A stretch of DNA of 64,000 nucleotides, from assembly GCF_014117425.1 (NCBI RefSeq), contig NZ_CP059725.1, positions 1,612,001 through 1,676,000 of the forward strand, written 5' to 3'. Each line of letters opens with the position of its first letter. The stretch's first letter is position 1. Positions 58,741-64,000 of this stretch are shown here, in pieces. The translations under genes were made by a program, and so were the position numbers. The notes beneath the pieces are model-generated. The model saw only the letters and a list, made by a program, of their open reading frames with translations, was not told the origin of the DNA and ran no database searches. This stretch comes from Bartonella sp. HY038. GTDB taxonomy: Bacteria > Pseudomonadota > Alphaproteobacteria > Rhizobiales > Rhizobiaceae.

Positions 58741-58884
58741 TTAACGTGTTGCGCGACGAGCAATTGATGGAATCTCAGCGCGATTGATGCCAAGATCATT
58801 AAGCTCACGATTAGAAAGACGGCTTAACTCGTTAACCGTTGTGCGGTAACTACGCCAGTTATTGAAAGAGCGTACCAAATTCAT
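58741..58884 (-). CDS. DUF1127 small RNA-binding-type protein (47 residues)
   Basis: A 47-residue basic protein: M-N-L-V-R-S-F-N-N-W at the start, then L-S-R-L-S-N-R-E-L-N-D-L-G-I and the ending R-A-E-I-P-S-I-A-R-R-A, the standard DUF1127 motif. AGGTGA lies 6 bases upstream of ATG. Short arginine-rich DUF1127 proteins in alphaproteobacteria bind RNA (CcaF1 in Rhodobacter helps mature the CcsR RNAs). The cuckoo-type RNA directly downstream on the same strand makes the same relation likely here. Confidence 0.88.
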   Translation of the reverse strand: MNLVRSFNNWRSYRTTVNELSRLSNRELNDLGINRAEIPSIARRATR

Positions 58885-59010
58885 TTTTATCACCTAGATA
58901 TTGTTTATTATGCTTTATTGCTTTGTTAGGTAATATATAGGCCTATCGTTCAATTTTGAGTAGAGCTAAATTTGCATGGCTGCCCCACCGATTTGGCAAA
59001 GATAACGCAG

Positions 59011-59053
59011 TAAACAAGAAAAACCTCAAGCACCTTAATACAAGTGGAGGTTT
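59011..59053 (-). terminator. Stem-loop with U-rich tail between gltD and DUF1127
   Basis: AAACCTC / GAGGTTT with an inner CAC/GTG pairing (59021-59053); the minus-strand tail is TTCTTGTTTA. With the next hairpin it separates gltBD from the DUF1127 transcript. Confidence 0.55.
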
Positions 59054-59080
59054 AGCGCATAAAACGATCTATCATTTTCC

Positions 59081-59116
59081 AAAAGCGCATCTAAAAAGAC
59101 GGTTAGATGCGCTTTT
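59081..59116 (-). terminator. Terminator of gltBD
   Basis: Perfect 13-bp stem AAAAGCGCATCTA / TAGATGCGCTTTT with a ten-base loop, 9 bp after the gltD stop. It is symmetric and could stop transcription from both sides. Confidence 0.75.
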
Positions 59117-59124
59117 TTAGTCAC

Positions 59125-60579
59125 CTAACGAGGCAATAAAGTTGACCCCATAAGGTATTTATCAATTGCGTGGGCAGCTTGGCGCCCTTCACGAATAGCC
59201 CAAACCACCAAGGATTGACCACGGCGCACATCACCTGCAGCAAAAAGCTTATCAATACTTGTTTGATAATCGCGGTCATTCGCATTAACCGAACTACTGC
59301 CACGGCGGTCAACATTAATATTTAATGCATCACCAAATTCGTCAAGCACGCCTTTTTGATAAGGACCAGAAAAGCCAATAGCAATGAACGCAAGGTCAGC
59401 GCGGATAAAAAACTCGGTTCCAACAATGGGCTTGCGCTTTTCATCTACATGGCAGCATTTAACATGGGTTAAATTGCCTTCTTCACCAATAAATTCAAGC
59501 GTTGCCACCTGAAACTCGCGAATAGCTCCTTCAGACTGGCTAGTTGAGGTGCGCATTTTGGTTGCCCAATAAGGCCACACAGCTAGCTTATCCTCTTTTT
59601 CAGGAGGTTGCGGACGAATATCCAACTGCGTTACTTTAACTGCACCTTGGCGAAATGCAGTCCCAACGCAATCTGATGCGGTATCACCACCACCAACAAC
59701 AACCACATGCATACCGTCAGCGACAATAGCAGGCGATGGCCAGCCAACAGAATCGATATTTTCGCGACCAACACGGCGATTTTGTTGGACTAGATAATTC
59801 ATAGCATCATGAACGCCATAAAATTCTGAACCTGGAATACCTGCAGGGCGCGGCGTTTCAGAACCACCGCAATAAAGGACCGCATCATATTCATCGAGCA
59901 ACTCCTTAGCGGGCTTATTGACACCAATATTGACACCGCAATGAAAGGTTACCCCCTCGCCCTTTAATTGATCCAAACGGCGATCAATTAACGTTTTTTC
60001 CATCTTGAAATCAGGAATACCATAGCGCAGCAAGCCTCCTGGACGGCTTTCACGCTCATAAACATCAACATTGTGACCAGCGCGAGCCAATTGTTGAGCT
60101 GCTGCCATTCCTGATGGACCAGAACCGATAATAGCAACGCTTTTACCTGTCCGCATGGCCGCAGGTTGCGGATCTAAAAAGCCAAGTTCATAAGCCTTAT
60201 CAGCAAGCGCCTGTTCAATTGTTTTAATATTAACTGGCGCATCTTCCAAATTAAGCGTGCAAGATTCCTCGCATGGAGCGGGGCAAATACGGCCCGTAAA
60301 TTCTGGAAAATTATTGGTAGTGAGAAGATTGCGGATAGCTTCCTCCCAACGACCATTATAGGTTAGATCATTCCAATCTGGGATCTGGTTATGGACAGGG
60401 CAGCCTGTTGGCCCATGACAATAAGGCACGCCACAATCCATACAACGGGCAGCCTGTTTCTTTACTTCATCTGAACTTAATGGAATGGCAAATTCGCGAA
60501 AATGGCGAATACGATCCGCCGCTGGTTGATATTTTTGCGACTGGCGGTCAATTTCAAGAAAACCGGTAACTTTTCCCAT
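59125..60579 (-). CDS. gltD: Glutamate synthase (NADPH) small subunit
   Basis: A 484-residue FAD/NADPH subunit that passes electrons to GltB for making glutamate from glutamine and 2-oxoglutarate. The N-terminal Fe-S region has A-A-R-C-M-D-C-G-V-P-Y-C and G-R-I-C-P-A-P-C-E-E-S-C. The FAD site is G-S-G-P-S-G-M-A-A-A, the NADPH site G-G-G-D-T-A-S-D-C, and A-A-G-D-V-R-R-G closes the FAD domain. It follows gltB by 77 bp in the same direction, so the two are co-transcribed. Confidence 0.95.
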   Translation of the reverse strand: MGKVTGFLEIDRQSQKYQPAADRIRHFREFAIPLSSDEVKKQAARCMDCGVPYCHGPTGCPVHNQIPDWNDLTYNGRWEEAIRNLLTTNNFPEFTGRICPAPCEESCTLNLEDAPVNIKTIEQALADKAYELGFLDPQPAAMRTGKSVAIIGSGPSGMAAAQQLARAGHNVDVYERESRPGGLLRYGIPDFKMEKTLIDRRLDQLKGEGVTFHCGVNIGVNKPAKELLDEYDAVLYCGGSETPRPAGIPGSEFYGVHDAMNYLVQQNRRVGRENIDSVGWPSPAIVADGMHVVVVGGGDTASDCVGTAFRQGAVKVTQLDIRPQPPEKEDKLAVWPYWATKMRTSTSQSEGAIREFQVATLEFIGEEGNLTHVKCCHVDEKRKPIVGTEFFIRADLAFIAIGFSGPYQKGVLDEFGDALNINVDRRGSSSVNANDRDYQTSIDKLFAAGDVRRGQSLVVWAIREGRQAAHAIDKYLMGSTLLPR

Positions 60580-60656
60580 AATGTTTTATCTTTCTTTAAT
60601 CTGCATAAGGCGATGGGCTGCGCGATTATTTGCCGCGCAATCCCGTTAAAAGCAGT

Positions 60657-63600
60657 CTATTCGGCTGCTGTGCCCACACGCAAAATTTCCATTTCTTCCA
60701 ATGCACGGCGATATTCAACAGGCATAACTTTTACAAATTGGGGTCTAAAAATTTCCCAATTATCCAAAATTTGTTTTGCCCGCGTTGAGCCAGTATAATG
60801 GTGATGATTAGCTATCATTTGCATCAAACGCTCTTCGTCATGACGCGTCATATTAGCCGATACATCGACACGCCCCTTATGCATAAGGTCGCCACCGCGA
60901 TGATGCAGCTTTTCAAGCATATCATCTTCTTCTGGTACTGGTTCTAATTCAACCATCGCCATATTGCAGCGGCGTGAGAAATCTCCAGCCTCGTCAAGCA
61001 CATAAGCAACGCCGCCCGACATGCCAGCAGCAAAGTTACGCCCTGTTTGGCCAATAACAACCACAACACCGCCAGTCATATATTCACAGCCGTGATCACC
61101 AACGCCTTCAACAACAGCAGCAACACCAGAATTGCGCACCGCAAACCGCTCACCAGCAACACCGCGGAAATAGCATTCACCTTCAATGCCGCCATATAGA
61201 ACTGTATTGCCGACGATGATTGAATCCTCGGCTATGATTTTGGAATCATCTGATGGTCTGATGATAATGCGGCCGCCTGACAAGCCTTTACCCACATAAT
61301 CATTACCATCGCCAATAAGTTCAAATGTAATACCTTTGGATAAAAACGCACCAAATGATTGCCCAGCCGTGCCAAAAAAACGAGCCGTAATTGTATTATC
61401 TGGAAGACCGCGATGACGATAACGCTTTACCAACTCGCCTGAAAGCATAGCACCTGCGGAGCGATCAACATTGCGAATGATCGTTTCAATTTCGACCTTT
61501 TCGCGCCGTTCCAATGCAGGCTCGGCAAGCTTGATTAATTTACGGTCAAGAACATCATCAATCGGATGGTGCTGCAATTGCGTATGATAAGTATCTTCTT
61601 TCTTAGCTTCTGGCATATGGAACATTTTGGAAAAATCTAAGCCTTTAGCCTTCCAATGATCCACTAATGCTGTTTTATCCAATAGATCAGACTGGCCAAT
61701 AATATCATCTAAATGACGATACCCCATCGCAGCCAAGAAACCCCGTACTTCTTCAGCCAAGAAAAAGAAAAAGTTAATCACATGTTCAGGCGTGCCCTTA
61801 AAGCGCTTACGCAAAACCGGATCTTGGGTAGCAACACCAACTGGGCAGGTATTTAAATGGCACTTACGCATCATGACACAACCAGCAGCGATAAGTGGCG
61901 CAGTGGCAAAACCAAATTCGTCAGCACCAAGCAAAGCACCAATAATCACATCGCGCCCCGTACGCAAACCACCATCAACTTGCAAAGCAATGCGTGAACG
62001 AAGACCGTTTAAAATAAGGGTTTGCTGCGTTTCAGCAAGACCAATTTCCCAAGGGCTACCAGCATGTTTCAGCGATGTTAATGGTGCAGCACCTGTACCA
62101 CCATCATAGCCTGACACGGTAATATGATCCGCTCTTGCCTTAGCAACACCAGCAGCAACCGTACCAACCCCGACCTCAGACACCAATTTTACTGAAATAT
62201 CAGCCGCAGGATTAACGTTTTTAACGTCATAAATAAGCTGTGCCAAATCTTCAATCGAATAAATATCATGGTGCGGCGGCGGCGAAATAAGTCCAACGCG
62301 CGGGGTTGAGTGACGGGTTTTAGCAATGGTTGCATCAACCTTATGGCCAGGAAGCTGCCCGCCCTCGCCCGGCTTTGCACCTTGTGCCACCTTAATCTGG
62401 ATCATATCAGCATTGACAAGATATTCAGTAGTCACACCAAAGCGGCCAGATGCCACCTGCTTGATCGCAGAACGCTCAGGATTTGGCGTACCATCAGGCA
62501 ATGGATAAAGCCGATCTGGCTCCTCACCGCCCTCGCCAGTATTAGATTTGGCGCCAATGCGGTTCATGGCAATAGCAAGAGTAGTATGGGCTTCACGCGA
62601 AATAGAGCCAAAGGACATTGCACCGGTTGAAAAGCGTTTTACAATATCAATTGCAGGCTCAACCTCATCAAGAGCAACAGGTTCTAAACCGCGCTCGCTT
62701 GCGAGCTTAATATGGAAAAGACCGCGAATATTTCTGTTTCTTGCGCTTTCACCATCAATACGTTCGCAATAGGCTTTAAACAATTCTGGGCTAGTTGTGC
62801 GCACAGAGTGCTGCAATTCGGCAATTGCATCGGGTGTCCATGCATGTTCTTCACCGCGCATACGGTAAACATATTCACCGCCCACATCGAGAAAATTCTT
62901 CAACACTGGGTCATTGCCAAATGCCCCCTTATGGCGAAGCGCGCTTTCTTGGGCAACTTCCCCAAGATCAATGCCTTCAATAGTTGTTGCTGTACCAGTG
63001 AAAAAACGATCAACAAAGGATTGCTTTAGACCAATTGCATCAAAAATTTGTGCACCACAATAGGATTGATAAGTAGAAATGCCCATTTTTGACATAACTT
63101 TAAGCATGCCCTTACCAATAGACTTAATAAAACGATAAACAACTTCATCATCGCTTACTTCTACTGGAAATTCACCGCGCCGATACATATCAATGAGTGT
63201 ATCAAAAGCAAGGTAAGGATTAATTGCTTCAGCACCAAAACCCGCAAGACAGCAAAAATGATGAATTTCGCGCGGTTCACCCGATTCAACCACCAAACCA
63301 ACCGAGGTACGTAAACCACGGCGGATAAGATGATGATGCACCGATGCCGTTGCGAGCAGTGCTGGAATAGGAATACGATCTGGCCCAACTTGGCGATCAG
63401 AAAGAATAATGATGTTATAGCCACCATGCACCGCAGCCTCGGCACGTTCGCAAAGGCGGCTAACGGCACCCTCCATGCCATTTGCACCTTCTTCAGCCGC
63501 ATAGGTCATATCAAGTGTTTTGGTATCAAAACGGTCTTCCGTTTGGCCAATAGCGCGAATTTTTTCCAAATCGCCATTGGTCAAGATAGGCTGGCGCACT

Positions 63601-64000
63601 TCTAAACGCTTGCGGCGCGATGTGCCAACAAGATCAAAAATATTAGGACGCGGCCCTATGAAAGACACAAGGCTCATTACCAATTCTTCACGGATTGGAT
63701 CAATTGGCGGATTGGTCACTTGGGCAAAGTTTTGTTTAAAATAAGTATAAAGCAATTTTGACTTTTCCGACATGGCCGAAATTGGCGTATCGGTTCCCAT
63801 TGAACCAACAGCTTCTTGCCCCGTGGTTGCCATAGGCGACAATAATAGCTTGGTATCTTCTTGCGTATAGCCAAAAACCTGCTGGCGGTTAAGCAATGTC
63901 ACATCTTTGCGCAGTGAGCGCGGCTCAACCGGACTTAGCTCTTCCAGAATAAGCTGGGTGTTATCCAACCACTTTTGATAGGGGTGACGTGTTGCTATTT
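60657..64000 (-). CDS. gltB: Glutamate synthase (NADPH) large subunit, 5' end outside the window
   Basis: The frame is open through the right edge: residues ...H-P-Y-Q-K-W-L-D lie before the first in-frame TTG, so the gene starts beyond base 64000. The 1114 residues present cover the end of the glutaminase/central domain, the FMN-binding barrel ([20 protein letters not shown], the 3Fe-4S cysteines in [12 protein letters not shown]) and the C-terminal G-x-G-x-G helix domain ([17 protein letters not shown]). Full GltB is about 1500-1600 residues, so around 450 are missing. With GltD it performs the main ammonia assimilation step. Confidence 0.95.
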   Translation of the reverse strand, partial: IATRHPYQKWLDNTQLILEELSPVEPRSLRKDVTLLNRQQVFGYTQEDTKLLLSPMATTGQEAVGSMGTDTPISAMSEKSKLLYTYFKQNFAQVTNPPIDPIREELVMSLVSFIGPRPNIFDLVGTSRRKRLEVRQPILTNGDLEKIRAIGQTEDRFDTKTLDMTYAAEEGANGMEGAVSRLCERAEAAVHGGYNIIILSDRQVGPDRIPIPALLATASVHHHLIRRGLRTSVGLVVESGEPREIHHFCCLAGFGAEAINPYLAFDTLIDMYRRGEFPVEVSDDEVVYRFIKSIGKGMLKVMSKMGISTYQSYCGAQIFDAIGLKQSFVDRFFTGTATTIEGIDLGEVAQESALRHKGAFGNDPVLKNFLDVGGEYVYRMRGEEHAWTPDAIAELQHSVRTTSPELFKAYCERIDGESARNRNIRGLFHIKLASERGLEPVALDEVEPAIDIVKRFSTGAMSFGSISREAHTTLAIAMNRIGAKSNTGEGGEEPDRLYPLPDGTPNPERSAIKQVASGRFGVTTEYLVNADMIQIKVAQGAKPGEGGQLPGHKVDATIAKTRHSTPRVGLISPPPHHDIYSIEDLAQLIYDVKNVNPAADISVKLVSEVGVGTVAAGVAKARADHITVSGYDGGTGAAPLTSLKHAGSPWEIGLAETQQTLILNGLRSRIALQVDGGLRTGRDVIIGALLGADEFGFATAPLIAAGCVMMRKCHLNTCPVGVATQDPVLRKRFKGTPEHVINFFFFLAEEVRGFLAAMGYRHLDDIIGQSDLLDKTALVDHWKAKGLDFSKMFHMPEAKKEDTYHTQLQHHPIDDVLDRKLIKLAEPALERREKVEIETIIRNVDRSAGAMLSGELVKRYRHRGLPDNTITARFFGTAGQSFGAFLSKGITFELIGDGNDYVGKGLSGGRIIIRPSDDSKIIAEDSIIVGNTVLYGGIEGECYFRGVAGERFAVRNSGVAAVVEGVGDHGCEYMTGGVVVVIGQTGRNFAAGMSGGVAYVLDEAGDFSRRCNMAMVELEPVPEEDDMLEKLHHRGGDLMHKGRVDVSANMTRHDEERLMQMIANHHHYTGSTRAKQILDNWEIFRPQFVKVMPVEYRRALEEMEILRVGTAAE

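Noticed and set aside
60657..63968. gltB starting with TTG at 63968
   Set aside because: The frame stays open to the window edge with typical GltB residues before the TTG, so the true start is outside.

Overview
The window is AT-rich chromosomal DNA from an alphaproteobacterium of the order Hyphomicrobiales (Rhizobiales), most like the Brucella/Bartonella branch. Signs of this are the feuN-feuP-feuQ module, DUF1214/DUF1254 neighbours, an SDR gene overlapping uvrC, a DUF882 protein, the smc/DsbA-like/DUF721 neighbourhood, and a DUF1127 gene followed by an RNA with anti-Shine-Dalgarno loops. The species cannot be named from the sequence alone. Most of the window is housekeeping DNA with short accessory stretches.

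Layout. 1-6.8 kb: the tail of a flavin monooxygenase, the osmosensory two-component module feuQ/feuP/feuN (minus strand), a class A penicillin-binding protein and a DUF1214/DUF1254 pair. 7-13.5 kb: SDR, uvrC, an FMN reductase, a small membrane protein, and a LysR regulator divergent from a YeiH-type transporter. 13.5-16 kb: a gene-poor, very AT-rich stretch with two envelope proteins of unknown role. 16-30 kb: one long minus-strand block, rpsL-rpsG-fusA-tuf-rpsJ through to rplO. It stops at a strong terminator after rplO, with no secY-adk-rpsM-rpsK-rpoA-rplQ behind it. 30.5-39 kb: xthA, a DUF4279 protein, a glutamate/aspartate-type ABC importer (gltI, a 0.93-kb gap, gltJKL) and two unrecognised acidic proteins. 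39-45.9 kb: an LLM oxidoreductase, a PadR regulator with a His-rich N-terminus coupled to an O-methyltransferase, an aldehyde dehydrogenase and a DUF882 protein. 46-50.4 kb: copper ATPase copA with a MerR-type promoter, then a HARE-HTH/PD-(D/E)XK-like gene broken by a frameshift and by a complete 715-bp IS1595-family element. 50.4-58 kb: smc, a VOC protein, a DsbA-like oxidoreductase, a DUF721 protein, tRNA-Glu and a SpoU-type RNA methyltransferase. 58.5-64 kb: a cuckoo-type small RNA next to a 47-residue DUF1127 gene, then gltD and the 3' part of gltB.

How parts work together. GltIJKL (glutamate/aspartate uptake) and GltBD (glutamate synthesis) are the nitrogen-related functions. The str-S10-spc block supplies translation; hairpins after tuf, rpsQ and rplR suggest it is divided into sub-units. 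FeuNPQ, the penicillin-binding protein, DUF882, DUF4424 and the DsbA-like protein act at the envelope.

The least ordinary items are the DUF1127/cuckoo RNA locus, the doubly broken restriction-like gene with its IS (the ancestral gene can be rebuilt exactly), the His-rich PadR regulator with candidate operators, and the truncated ribosomal block. I found no CRISPR array, prophage or clearly new multi-gene system.
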